Below are positions 37,111 through 46,652 of a DNA stretch of 64,000 nucleotides, piece after piece. The notes under the pieces were generated by a model. It was not told where the DNA came from and did no database searches. It was given only the letters and a program-made list of their open reading frames with translations. Made by a program: the position numbers and the translations under genes. Position 1 is the first letter of the stretch; each line of letters begins with the position of its first letter. This stretch comes from CAWFFV01 sp963814985 (GTDB lineage: Bacteria > Chloroflexota > Ktedonobacteria > Ktedonobacterales > Ktedonobacteraceae), in NCBI GenBank assembly GCA_963814985.1, contig CAWFFV010000009.1, positions 62,001 through 126,000 of the forward strand. The letters run 5' to 3'.

Positions 37111-37665
37111 TCATTCGAGCGACTCACTCTTCTCGCCTTTCTTTGCCGCCTGTAAAATCTTGGCCGTTGTATGAAAGAAGCGACTGGTTGTTCTGTTTCC
37201 CAGTATATTGAGACTTTGCGCAGCAGGTGGCCGACCATTGATCAGATACCAGACCATAAACGCTTCATGATCGGTCGTGTGTACAATTTCTATGTCATTT
37301 TTTGGTGAACGGAGCGGCAAAGTAAGTGTTTTTGGTATCATTTCGGCTGTAAATACCACACATAACCTCATCTCAGGTGTGACATTCAGATGTTGAAATG
37401 GATCAAGTGCCACAACCTGCTCAAGCTCCGGGATGGTACGCAAAAATACAGGTACTTCGTAACCCAATACATTGCGCAGATGCTGCTCAATCATCCGGGT
37501 CACAGTCTGGCGCTCAGTTTGCGCAGCTTCAAAGAACACATTTCCGCTTTGAATATACGTGCGAACATTAGCGAATCCCAGCTCGACAAAGCACTCGCGC
37601 AGGCGTTCCATTTTGACGATGTGGCCGCCTACGTTAATACCACGCAACAATGCTACATAGATCAT
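37111..37665 (-). CDS. DUF1697 family protein
   Basis: 184 residues. The start YVALLRGINVGGHIVKMERL, followed by NVRTYIQSGNVFFEA and the strand AVFLRTIPELEQVV-like region, is the DUF1697 signature. C-terminal residues NILGNRTTSRFFHTTAKILQ match the family end. It is thought to be a ferredoxin-like fold; its biological function is not known. Chromosomal rather than element DNA by composition. Confidence 0.9.
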   Translation of the reverse strand: MIYVALLRGINVGGHIVKMERLRECFVELGFANVRTYIQSGNVFFEAAQTERQTVTRMIEQHLRNVLGYEVPVFLRTIPELEQVVALDPFQHLNVTPEMRLCVVFTAEMIPKTLTLPLRSPKNDIEIVHTTDHEAFMVWYLINGRPPAAQSLNILGNRTTSRFFHTTAKILQAAKKGEKSESLE

Positions 37666-37702
37666 TTTCTCTCCTCAGCTCTCAAGTAATTGCATAATGT
37701 CT

Positions 37703-38393
37703 TCATTCATGTTCAGGTGCCTTTAAGCCATTGATATAAATATGGCACAGTCCTTGCAAGATACGTTCTTGCGAGAAGCCGCGTTCCTGTCGCTGAAAGT
37801 GATAGAACGCAGGGTGAAGTGCAGCAAGCATGGCATCAGTCGTATAGAGCACGTCGAAGTGGAGCAAGTTCTCCGCGCTGAACAGCTTCTGTAAGCAGTT
37901 TGCTAAATAGTTCGGATAACCAGAAAAAGGGTGAAAACGGAGGAGGAGAGTGCTTCATGAAGTGAGTTTCGCCCCAGCGCTGATCTCGTAAACTTGCCCG
38001 GACAATAGCACCTAACAAAACTCCCCGTCCTTCAAGAAGCTCTATCATACGTGCTAACACACCCTCCAGCCGCTTAAGTGCTGGCTCATCTTGCATGGAG
38101 GCGAGCAGTTCGGCAAGCTCGTGGATAAATTGTTCATGGCGCTCGCGCAAGATATCCATGCAAAGCTCACCTTTATGAGCATAGCGCCGATATAAGGTAC
38201 CTTTCCCAACACCAGCCACCGCAGCAATTTGCTGCATACTGACAGCATCAACACCCTGTTCAGCGAAAAGTTGCCGGGCGACCTCAAGAATGCGTAGACG
38301 ATGCTCTCTGGCATCACGTCGCTCATGCCGCTCTGGTTGCTGGCATGGATCTGGCAGGCCGAAAGGCCATGGGCAATCGGGGCGCTCTTCCAT
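37703..38393 (-). CDS. TetR/AcrR-family repressor (frameshifted near C terminus)
   Basis: The N-terminal HTH is LRILEVARQLFAEQGVDAVS followed by MQQIAAVAGVGKGTLYRRYA, typical TetR_N. The ligand-binding half follows. Near 37855 the frame slips by one base; the true end is VLYTTDAMLAALHPAFYHFQ with a stop at 37703, about 229 residues in all. The ATG at 38393 is preferred; longer upstream frames cross the promoter. It is divergent from the glycosyltransferase gene, with two palindromes in the gap, so it probably represses it. Confidence 0.82.
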
Positions 38394-38423
38394 TACTTCT
38401 CTCTTTCCCTGATAAACAGATCC

Positions 38424-38473
38424 TTGACAAACGGACGCAAGTCCGTATATAATATTTATGTGGACGCGGGTCC
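38424..38473 (+). promoter_or_regulatory. Promoter with paired TetR-type operators
   Basis: TTGACA at 38424-38429 and TATAAT at 38448-38453 are 18 bp apart. Two palindromes of form GGAC-GCRR-GTCC stand at 38433-38444 (between -35 and -10) and 38462-38473 (just after -10), centres 29 bp apart. Binding there would block transcription of the glycosyltransferase. Confidence 0.65.
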
Positions 38474-38634
38474 GCATACAAGATAATATCATATCATGGC
38501 AGTACGGTCAACTCATGGTTGTCTGCCCTTTGACAGAACTCGGTGAAATTTCTGAAGAAGGGTACCTACTATCAAACTTATTCGCCATTCAGACAAAAAA
38601 CTCTACCAATAGAACAAGAAAGAGGAAATACTTC

Positions 38635-39849
38635 ATGGCTAAATACGCTTTTTTTAGTGCTCCTGCTCACGGACATGTCAACCCGACACTGGCACTGGCC
38701 CAGGAGCTGGTCGCACGCGGCGAGCAGGTCATCTACTACCTGACTGAAGAGTTTCGTCCGGCTGTTGAGGCAACTGGCGCAACCTTGCGTCCCTATCGGA
38801 GCGCAATGTTTGATGCACTAAGATCCAGCTCACCAATAGGAAAGCCTAAATCAGGCTTACAGCCTGGCATGATATTCCCAAAGATGATACGCGAGAGTTT
38901 CCAAGCACTGCCACAATTCCTGGAGACGGTGCCTGCAGAGCATGTTGATTATGTGCTTCACGACCACATGTTTTTTCCAGCAAGTTTCTTGTCTGAAATT
39001 CTCGGTCTGCCTGCCATAAAACTCTTTCCATCCTATGCAAGCAATGAACATTTCAATATTAGACAATTGTTCATGCGCAATATGCCTTTTTCTTCGGAGC
39101 ATTTAGCGTCAATGAATGAGGATCTGGTGCGCTTATGTGAGACCTACCATTTGCCACACAGGGATATGATGGACCTTTTTACACATGCGACAAACCTGAA
39201 TATTGTCTTTCAGCCTCGCGCCTTCCAGCCAGCCGGCGAGACCTTTGATGAGCGCTTTGTGTTTGTTGGGCCATCGTTACAAACTCAACGCCATAGCAAT
39301 AGCGATTTTCCTCTGGCACAACTGGGCAAACACCCACAACTCTACATCTCGCTGGGAACTGTTTTCAACAACCAGGCAGATTTCTATAAGATGTGCTTTG
39401 ATGCTTTCTCTCAGACTGAGTGGCAGGTAGTACTCTCATTTGGTACGCGAGTCGACCGTTCAGCCTTCAAGGAGCCTCCTACCAACTTTCTCACAGCCCC
39501 ACATGTGCCACAATTGGAGGTACTCTCGCAGACAGACGTCTTTATCAGCCATGGTGGTATGAATAGCACGATGGAGAGCCTTGCATTCGGCGTCCCGCTA
39601 GTGGTCATCCCACAAATGCCAGAGCAGGAAATGACAGCCAGACGGGTACAGGAGCTTGGACTGGGCATAGCACTGGACAGAGAAACACTGACAACAGAGA
39701 AACTACGTACTGCGGTCGAACAGGTCTCAGGCAATTCGGCCTTCCGCACACGAGTGCAAAGCATGCAACACGAGATCCGCGAGTCTGGTGGCTACCAGCG
39801 TGCTGCCGACGCGATTACGCACTACAAGCTCGTTAATACGAAACGTTAA
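38635..39849 (+). CDS. Macrolide-type UDP-glycosyltransferase (MGT/YjiC family, GT1)
   Basis: 404 residues. The start KYAFFSAPAHGHVNPTLALA is the classical GT1 entry; the nucleotide-sugar-binding end has FISHGGMNSTMESLAFGVPL followed by PQMPEQEMTARRVQELGLG, the MGT signature. Such enzymes inactivate macrolides or glycosylate polyketides. The ATG at 38635 has AGAGGAAA upstream. A drug-responsive TetR gene stands divergently, which supports a detoxification role; substrate unknown. Confidence 0.88.
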   Translation: MAKYAFFSAPAHGHVNPTLALAQELVARGEQVIYYLTEEFRPAVEATGATLRPYRSAMFDALRSSSPIGKPKSGLQPGMIFPKMIRESFQALPQFLETVPAEHVDYVLHDHMFFPASFLSEILGLPAIKLFPSYASNEHFNIRQLFMRNMPFSSEHLASMNEDLVRLCETYHLPHRDMMDLFTHATNLNIVFQPRAFQPAGETFDERFVFVGPSLQTQRHSNSDFPLAQLGKHPQLYISLGTVFNNQADFYKMCFDAFSQTEWQVVLSFGTRVDRSAFKEPPTNFLTAPHVPQLEVLSQTDVFISHGGMNSTMESLAFGVPLVVIPQMPEQEMTARRVQELGLGIALDRETLTTEKLRTAVEQVSGNSAFRTRVQSMQHEIRESGGYQRAADAITHYKLVNTKR

Positions 39850-39934
39850 GAAGAGCTTTAAAACATACCAGAAACGTACTATACGCGAAATTCTTCTTGT
39901 CATCCTCACACAGGAAGCATAGAGCAATCGGAGT

Positions 39935-39978
39935 GATCACCATCTCACCCAATGGAAGCCGGGCGTGAGATGGTGATC
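39935..39978. terminator. Bidirectional terminator between the glycosyltransferase and the gvp arm
   Basis: A perfect 14-bp stem GATCACCATCTCAC (39935-39948) and GTGAGATGGTGATC (39965-39978), placed directly behind the gvpG stop and 86 bp behind the convergent gene. Confidence 0.7.
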
Positions 39979-40209
39979 TTATACAGCCTCTCGGGCGAGC
40001 GTTAGTCTTTCCAAAAGCGCTGCCTCCTTTATTTGATATTCCTCGTCAGTAATTTCATCAATTTCATACAGCGTTTGCAATTGCAATAGCTCCTCCTTTA
40101 TTTTCGTTTCATCGGTTAATTCCGTTTGTGCCATTTCGTAAATCTTTGTAAAGATACTCGTCAAGCCTTTTGCCGGTAACCCGACTAATAAATTGTCAAG
40201 AATAAACAT
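39979..40209 (-). CDS. gvpG: Gas vesicle protein GvpG
   Basis: 76 residues, MFILDNLLVGLPAKGLTSIF followed by a charged coiled-coil ending EEYQIKEAALLERL, the GvpG pattern. GvpG is a minor, hydrophilic assembly factor bound to GvpF/L. The ATG at 40209 follows GGGAGG. Last gene of the leftward gvp arm. Confidence 0.9.
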   Translation of the reverse strand: MFILDNLLVGLPAKGLTSIFTKIYEMAQTELTDETKIKEELLQLQTLYEIDEITDEEYQIKEAALLERLTLAREAV

Positions 40210-40265
40210 ATCTTTCCTCCCTCTGGTTTCACAGATCCCCCTACAGGATTCTGCAAACTCTTGCT

Positions 40266-41219
40266 TCAAAGCAGGGGTCTATCACAAAATAACTGTGTTC
40301 CTAGCTTTTGCAGACTATCAATGCCTTGCATTTCGATTGGCTGCAAAACAACCTCAGTGATAATACGTGTGCTAAATTTCTCCTTAATTTCGTGGATGTA
40401 TCTTTCTTGAGTTTCTCTTTTTGCCCTGGCAAAACTAGACTCCTCTTGCGGAAAGATATTATTGATAATAATATGCCTGGAAGGGATATGCATTTGCTCA
40501 AGGCTTTTTACTAAATCCTCTGTTTCGGAAACGCCCACCTTCTCGGCAATAGTTACCACCACAAACTCTGTTTTCTCGGAGTTTTGCAAAAGCGCTTTCA
40601 CTCTCTTCACTGTTTTTTTCATCTCTAAAAGAAATTCATCAGCTTTCTCGACTCGCTTCTCTCTGGCAAATTGTCCTACGATCACGTGATATTTCCAGCG
40701 AAGACCGGCTAAAAACTTTATCCAGTTGTCCAAAAGTTCCGGCAGCATGAGTAGTCTCAGTGTATGACCGGTCGGCGCAGTATCAACTATGTAGAGCTGA
40801 TAGTCTGAACTCTCCATAAAGTCTGTTATCTTCTTTAAACTCATCACTTCGTCCAGTCCCGGAATGTCGAGACGAAATATTTCTTCTGTCTCTTCATCTG
40901 CCAGATACGTGCCCTGTTGCAGGATATCTAAGATTTCTCTGCCGTATTCCTCCTTAAACTCTTCCAGGACTTTCCTGGCATCTATCTCCATGGCAAAGAG
41001 GTTATTTGTGCCAACAATAGCGGTGGGTTCACTACCAATGGCTTGACCGAAACTGTCCGCAAGCGATGGAGCGGGATCAGTAGTAAAAATTAAAACCTTT
41101 TTTTCTTTAGCCAGCTCTAAGGCTGTTGCCACTGCCATAGTCGTTTTACCAACACCACCTTTGCCACCAAACATAATAAATTGTAAAGATTCATGCAACA
41201 ACTTGACTAATGACATCAT
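40266..41219 (-). CDS. ArsA/Get3-family ATPase in the gvp cluster
   Basis: 317 residues. The deviant Walker A FGGKGGVGKTT (15-25) and TDPAPSLADSFG (switch I-like) and VDTAPTGHTLRLL (switch II) are the ArsA/TRC40 signatures. No CxxC pair or arsenite cysteines are seen, and no ars genes are nearby. Eukaryotic Get3 hands over tail-anchored hydrophobic proteins. In this position a role as carrier of hydrophobic gas-vesicle proteins such as GvpA is plausible but inferred. It follows gvpF by 6 bp. Confidence 0.85.
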   Translation of the reverse strand: MMSLVKLLHESLQFIMFGGKGGVGKTTMAVATALELAKEKKVLIFTTDPAPSLADSFGQAIGSEPTAIVGTNNLFAMEIDARKVLEEFKEEYGREILDILQQGTYLADEETEEIFRLDIPGLDEVMSLKKITDFMESSDYQLYIVDTAPTGHTLRLLMLPELLDNWIKFLAGLRWKYHVIVGQFAREKRVEKADEFLLEMKKTVKRVKALLQNSEKTEFVVVTIAEKVGVSETEDLVKSLEQMHIPSRHIIINNIFPQEESSFARAKRETQERYIHEIKEKFSTRIITEVVLQPIEMQGIDSLQKLGTQLFCDRPLL

Positions 41220-41225
41220 GGCCCC

Positions 41226-41996
41226 CTACCAATTGACAACAACTTCCACAAAGTTGTACGGTACTACAGGGCCAATATATTTTAGTTTTTTTCTTTCACC
41301 ATAAACATTTTCCAGTTCCCGCATCTTGTGATCAAACTCTCTCTCCTTCTCCCTGGTTACCAAAAAGGCTGCACTCACAATATTCATATCACCATAAATC
41401 CGATTCTCTTTACAATCAAGGCTCAAAGGCTCCAAAGCTTGCAGCAACTCCCTGGCTTCTCTTTTTTTCTTTTCCTCCAGGGCTTGTTGCACCAGCTGAC
41501 CAATTTTGATCTTACCCGCGTATTTTCTTTGCTCACTACTTTCACTAAGTAATGCTCCTTTTATTGCTTTAATCTCTTCATTTTCTTCAACCACTTCGGC
41601 AAAAATAGCATTTAAGTCTGTCCAACGAGCCCTCACCCCAAGCTCCATCTTTCCTTCCATTTCTCCTAATAAATCAACAAATTCTTGATAACGAGTTTTC
41701 AAAATCTTTTCTATAATAATTTCCTCTTTTTCAGCAATCGTACAAAAGCGTACAGGTAACACCGTGTATTCTTCCATAGCTTTTTCCAAAACTTTGACGT
41801 GCGCCATCGAGTTATCCCTGGTCACCGGATATTTGACAATCGGAGAACAGGAAACAATTGCCGCCAAATCTTGATAGGGAATGGTATACACTCCATCACC
41901 TCTTCCACCAATACCAATCGGACCAAATTCTTGCCTCCGGTCGGCACCAATTATGCCATAGATATATCGACCCTCTCCATTAATCATATTTTTCAC
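41226..41996 (-). CDS. gvpF: Gas vesicle protein GvpF/GvpL
   Basis: 256 residues with YIYGIIGADRRQEFGPIGIG, LAAIVSCSPIVKYP, VLPVRFCTIAEKEEI and the C-terminal YIGPVVPYNFVEVVV, all GvpF/L landmarks (two-domain ferredoxin-like fold). GvpF is found on the inner gas-facing vesicle surface and binds GvpA during nucleation. It overlaps the end of the unknown gene upstream by 17 bases. Confidence 0.92.
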   Translation of the reverse strand: MKNMINGEGRYIYGIIGADRRQEFGPIGIGGRGDGVYTIPYQDLAAIVSCSPIVKYPVTRDNSMAHVKVLEKAMEEYTVLPVRFCTIAEKEEIIIEKILKTRYQEFVDLLGEMEGKMELGVRARWTDLNAIFAEVVEENEEIKAIKGALLSESSEQRKYAGKIKIGQLVQQALEEKKKREARELLQALEPLSLDCKENRIYGDMNIVSAAFLVTREKEREFDHKMRELENVYGERKKLKYIGPVVPYNFVEVVVNW

Positions 41997-42681
41997 CTGC
42001 TTCTGTCTTGATTGGCATTGTCAGATAACGACTTAGCTTATTCACTTCTCCCTCCCACTTTTTGCTCGTAAATTTTTGGGAATACTCTCTCACTTTTTCA
42101 GGATCTTTTAGCTTAATGACTTCAATGTTCTTTGGTAGGTTGGGTAATATTTGATGGTATGCTCCCAGGAAACAGACACCTGTTTCCCCTTCCTCTAAGC
42201 TCTCTTTGACTCTTTCGATAATATACGTATCTCGTGCTTTTAAAAGCTTGTCTTTCCGCCATCTATAACGCAAGAGAGCACCGAGGCTATCCAAAGTTGA
42301 CTTTCTTTCTATAAGCTCTCTCGTTAAAAAATACTCTTCTTTCAAAAGCTCCGGATCCTCCGTTTTAATAAGTACAGCTCCTTTCTCCATTAATTGTTCA
42401 ATAATCTTATAATTGATGCTCCCTTTATCAGCCAGACTCTTAACAATATTTTGTCCCACCATACCATCCGCTACCATACCATCTTGAAAAATTTTCAATC
42501 CTGGCACATCTTTTCTCTCCCAGTAGTCTGCAATCTCTTGCCAATAGAGGCGAACTACTTCTTTATGCTTCCGCTGATCACTCTCACCAACCACAGTTTT
42601 TGCCCGCTCTTCAATTTCTTCAGCAAGGCTGCCAAAATCTACATCTGTATGGATAATAGGCACGTATATCAGTTTTCTCAT
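41980..42681 (-). CDS. Unknown conserved-looking gvp-cluster protein
   Basis: 233 residues, mostly charged and helical: LIYVPIIHTDVDFGSLAEEI, GLKIFQDGMVADG, GSINYKIIEQLMEKGAVLI and TGVCFLGAYHQILPNLPKNI. The last segment has a TraB/Tiki-like look (VxFxGAxH) but too little else to assign it. It is enclosed by overlapping gvp genes on both sides, so it belongs to the operon. I cannot name its function. Confidence 0.6.
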   Translation of the reverse strand: MRKLIYVPIIHTDVDFGSLAEEIEERAKTVVGESDQRKHKEVVRLYWQEIADYWERKDVPGLKIFQDGMVADGMVGQNIVKSLADKGSINYKIIEQLMEKGAVLIKTEDPELLKEEYFLTRELIERKSTLDSLGALLRYRWRKDKLLKARDTYIIERVKESLEEGETGVCFLGAYHQILPNLPKNIEVIKLKDPEKVREYSQKFTSKKWEGEVNKLSRYLTMPIKTEAGEKYD

Positions 42682-43670
42682 CTAATTCTCCCACTGGTAA
42701 ACCTCAACGTGCACCAATCCATTTTCGCTAAAATTTTTCAGTGTTCTATAAGCGGAGTGAATAAGGTGAAAATCCATAAATCCTCTCCGCTATTTTTATC
42801 CGGGTGACATTTTTGGGCCAGCTGGTGATAAGCGTCACGAACAATTTTATCTGTTATTTCTCCTTTCAACCCAAATATCTTTTTCGCCTCTTCTATTCTA
42901 TCTGGATCAATTCTTTCAAGAAGAATTGTAGAAAAACTATATGGTGGAAGGGGACCTACCACTCGAAAATTTACTGCGTTCTCCAGCTTATGATCCAGAC
43001 TATGAACAGTCTGAGTAAAAAACTCCTCATTCTTCTTCTCTAGTAAAAAGGCCGCGTTAAAGATCATCTCATCACTTGCCAGGCCGTGTAAACACGCGTC
43101 TACTGTCTCCTGTTTGAGTGTTTGCAAGATCAACTGATTATATTCGGTTTTTTTGGCTTTCAGAGCTTGCTCAACTAATTTACCTAGAGCTACTTTATCC
43201 TCAATACTAACTTTACCGCCTTTTATCGCAATTTCCTTTTGTTTTTCTTAAATCAGGTGGTCACGACGGTAAATCGCCTCCAGGATTTTTTGTGATTCCC
43301 AACTGGCCACGACATCCAGTTCTATTTTCGCCTCTGCCTTGTGCAGTTCATCGCTCAGAAGAACATGGCCTTTTTCCAGGAATTTGATTACTTCATCTTC
43401 TGTCTCTGCCATAGTACCGAATTTAACTGGTATGATGGTAAAATTTTCCATCACTTTTTCAATCACAAACTGATGGGTAACTAAGTCTTTAACTACCCTT
43501 TCTTTGGCCAGGGAGTCATAGATCGTAAATGGACATTTGGAAACAACGGCGGCTAAATCTTTCAACCCTATTGTCAATACCTGGGAAGATCCGTCGCCGA
43601 TGCCAATCTCTCCAAATTCCTGGGGATCACTGGTTTTAATAATTCCGTAAATATATACTCCGTCTTTCAT
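42682..43670 (-). CDS. GvpF/L fused to a C-terminal J-domain (in-frame stop and one frameshift)
   Basis: The GvpF part starts VYIYGIIKTSDPQEFGEIGI and includes IIPVKFGTMAETEDE and the C-terminal FRVVGPLPPYSFS. After RIEEAKKIFGLKGE it continues into a J-domain: AYHQLAQKCHPDKN (with the HPD triad) and, one base out of frame near 42770, FMDFHLIHSAYRTLKNFSEN. An in-frame TAA at 43248 interrupts the middle (RRDHLI*EKQKEIAIKG); both sides are clearly GvpF. The stop overlaps the next ATG. A GvpF that recruits Hsp70 through its own J-domain is not something I know of in gas vesicle systems. Confidence 0.75.
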
Positions 43671-43954
43671 AATCGCGCTCTCTCTTCCTCCATCTTCTCC
43701 CGGACGTTTCTGATCTCTTGCCTTGCGTCCTTCAATTCTTTCTGCACGTCGGGGATGACACCTAAACCAGCACAGGTGTAACAGGTCAAGGTTGTTCCCC
43801 GTTTTTGACCAGATCTACGACAATCTCCACAAGCTATATACTTGCCGGTAACTTGATTTTTCCCCTCACCTTTGCAAACTGGACAGGTATGCCTGTAATG
43901 AGGATTATTACCTGTTCCGTTACAAAAAGCACATTTAATAATGTGTTTTTGCAT
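43667..43954 (-). CDS. Stand-alone DnaJ-type cysteine-rich zinc-finger protein
   Basis: 95 residues with four CxxCxGxG-like repeats: CAFCNGTG, CPVCKGEG, CGDCRRSG and CYTCAGLG, which in DnaJ bind two zinc ions and hold unfolded chains. A charged coiled coil closes it (VQKELKDARQEIRNVREKM). It has no J-domain; that module is on the next gene, which it overlaps by 4 bases (ATGA). Together the two genes carry the parts of one DnaJ. Confidence 0.85.
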   Translation of the reverse strand: MQKHIIKCAFCNGTGNNPHYRHTCPVCKGEGKNQVTGKYIACGDCRRSGQKRGTTLTCYTCAGLGVIPDVQKELKDARQEIRNVREKMEEERARL

Positions 43955-46051
43955 CTTTCATTGCCTCCACAAAGTATTTCTCTTCAATTACTAGCTTCTC
44001 TACATCCTCCTCTCTACTTTCTAAAAACTCCCTGATGGCCAACAGGCTTGCTTTCTGGCAAATAGAGGCAATATCAGCGCCTACCAGACCGTCAGTCTCT
44101 TCAGCCAGGTTTGCCAGAGTGACATCTTTCCCTAAAGGCTTCCCATTGGTATGCACCTTAAATATTTCCTCACGAGCTTTCAAATCAGGTTTCGGAAGCT
44201 CGAGCACAAAATCAAAGCGGCCAGGCCTCAACATGGCTCGATCAATCAAATCAGGTCTATTGGTACTTGCCAACACCATTACGCCCTTCAGCTCTTCAAT
44301 CCCATCCATCTCGGTTAAGAACTGGGTGACAACACGCTCAGTTACCTGATCACCCATCGTGTTTCCCCTACTGGGAACCAGGGATTCAATTTCGTCAAAA
44401 AACAAAATGCAGGGAGAGGCCTGTCTGGCTTTTTTGAAAACCTCACTGACTCCTCGCTCGCTTTCGCCAATATATTTGGAAAGAAGTTCCGGACCTGAAA
44501 CCGCAATAAAATTAACTTCTGCTTCTTTGGCAATTGCCTTGGCAAGCAGGGTCTTTCCAGTTCCAGGCTCACCGGTTAATAAAACTCCTTTGGCTGGCCT
44601 GGTATTTGCCTTAGCATACACATTCGGATGATATAAGGGATCTTTAACTGTTTCTGTAAGTATCCTCTTAATATCATCATGACCACCGATTTCGGAAAAA
44701 CCTATTTCAGGAATCTCCGTAAAAACCTCACGAATGGCGGAAGGCTCAATTTCCCTTAAAGCGTTCAGGAAATCATCCATGGTTACCTCAAGGGCAAGAA
44801 TTGCCTCTTCAGGAATAACATTCCGTTCAAAGTCAATGCTGGGCATGAGCCGACGAATAGCATACATCGCCGCCTCACGAGCTAAAGCGGCAAGATCAGC
44901 TCCCACAAAGCCGTGAGTTAAAAATGCCAGCCTGTCAAGATCAACATCATCAGCAAAAGGCATGCCTCTAGTGTGAATGGTAAGAACCTCTCGTCGGCCA
45001 TTTTTATCTGGAATCGGAATAACTATTTCTCGGTCAAAGCGACCTGGACGACGGAGAGCCGGGTCAAGGGCATTGGGTAAATTGGTAGCACCAATAATGA
45101 TGACCTGCCCCCGTTCCTTCAAACCATCCATTAAGGCCAGTAGCTGAGCTACCACCCTTCGCTCAACCTGTTTTTCTCCTCCTAATTCTTCTCTTTTAGG
45201 AGCAATGGCATCAAGCTCATCCAGAAACACTATTGAAGGTGCATCTTTTTTTGCCTTCTCAAAGACACTGCGTAGATGAGCCTCAGACTCACCATAGAAC
45301 TTGTGTATAATCTCCGGCCCCGAAAGCTGCAAGAAGGTGGCATCGGTTTCACTGGCTATCACTCTGGCAATCAGAGTCTTTCCACAGCCAGGTGGACCGT
45401 GCAGAAGGACACCTTTTGGGGGATCAATTCCCAAACGAGCAAAAACTTGAGGAAATCTTAGCGGCAATTCAATCATCTCCCGAATACGCTTCATCTGATC
45501 CCCAAGCCCGCCTATATCTTCATAGGTCTGCCTTGCTTCTGTTGCCTTGCCTTCTCCGGTGATTGAAATGCTCGTTTGTGGTGTTAAAAGTACAGCCCCA
45601 GAGGGCTGGGTATCTACCACTTTAAAGTCTTGCTTCTTTGCTCCCAAAAAGTGGCTTGAACCCTATCCCCCTGAGTAACAGGAATTGCGGAAAGTTGTCT
45701 TGAAAGGTAGGCACTATCAGTAGTCACTTTACTAATTAAGGTTAAAGGAGAAAGAGTTACTTTTCTTGCTTCCTCAACCTTAATTCTGGTAAGTTTGACT
45801 TGCTCATCAATGCCTACCTGCGCATTTTCCCTAATTATTCCATCAATTTGGACAATGCCGTGGCCTCGAAGCTCTGGAAACGTAGGCATTATCTTAGCCA
45901 CCGTTTCCCGCTTGCCTTTGAGTCCAACAATCTCTCCGGGGTCGTGAATACCCAGTTGCACCATCACCTCCGGATCAACTCGGGCAATACCACGACCCAC
46001 ATCGCGAGGATTAGCTTCGGCTACTTTAAGTTGAACAGTTATTTCTGCCAT
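43935..46051 (-). CDS. Cdc48/VAT-type double AAA+ ATPase (frameshifted after N domain)
   Basis: The N domain (VQLKVAEANPRDVGRGIARV, double-psi barrel) leads over a frame break at the AAAAA at 45646-45650 into D1 (GPPGCGKTLIARVIA; FLDELDAIAPKR) and D2 (GEPGTGKTLLAKAIA; FFDEIESLVPSR). Both Arg-finger regions (RRPGRFDRE, RPGRFDF) are present. Joined length about 705, like archaeal VAT. Such ATPases unfold or extract proteins. Being inside the gvp operon and overlapping the zinc-finger gene by 20 bases, it likely remodels vesicle proteins. Archaeal origin by transfer is suggested by the sequence style. Confidence 0.88.
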
Positions 46052-46052
46052 C

Positions 46053-46616
46053 CTACCGCTTGCTCATCCTTATCTCTAAAACACCATTTCTGTATTTACT
46101 CTTTAAGCTGTCGGTATCAACGTTTTTTGACAAGACCACTTCTTTGTAATATTTGCGATCACTGCCAGTAGCGGAGAGAGTTAAAATATCACCCTTTACT
46201 TCGGTGCTAATTTGCTCTTCTTCTATCCCTGGAAGTTCAACAATTATTAAGACGTGGTCTGTTTCGTCAAAGACATCAACTAAAGGTTGCCTCTCCTCTT
46301 CAACGATTGCTCCTTTGGAAGTCTTTCTAACGTTGCCAAATTGCTCAACAGTCGGCATTCCACTAAGGCTCGTTTTTACAGAGAAACCGTAGACTGCATT
46401 GACCCGACCTGAAGGACTGGTAAATTCTCCCTCACGTTTTACTTCCCCTTTACCTTCTTCCTCCATCTTGGAAACTAAATCCATTACGCTTCCAAATCCT
46501 TGAAAAAGGTCACTGAAGGAAATTTTACCTATGCCCAAATCAACTACTACTTTCTTTTGATCGTCTTTTTTCTTTTGATCGTCTTTTTTCTTCTGATCGT
46601 CTTTTCTTTCTGACAT
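46053..46616 (-). CDS. gvpH: Gas vesicle protein GvpH (Hsp20-like)
   Basis: 187 residues. A lysine/aspartate repeat KDDQKK occurs three times at the start. The middle FSDLFQGFGSVMDLVSKMEE is the GvpH family motif, and the end is an alpha-crystallin domain (PLVDVFDETDHVLIIVELPG and YRNGVLEIRM). It acts as a small heat-shock-type holdase for vesicle proteins. It is followed by the Cdc48-like gene after 1 bp. Confidence 0.88.
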   Translation of the reverse strand: MSERKDDQKKKDDQKKKDDQKKVVVDLGIGKISFSDLFQGFGSVMDLVSKMEEEGKGEVKREGEFTSPSGRVNAVYGFSVKTSLSGMPTVEQFGNVRKTSKGAIVEEERQPLVDVFDETDHVLIIVELPGIEEEQISTEVKGDILTLSATGSDRKYYKEVVLSKNVDTDSLKSKYRNGVLEIRMSKR

Positions 46617-46652
46617 GTTCTTTTACTCCCAGCTGCTCTCAATGAGCCAATG

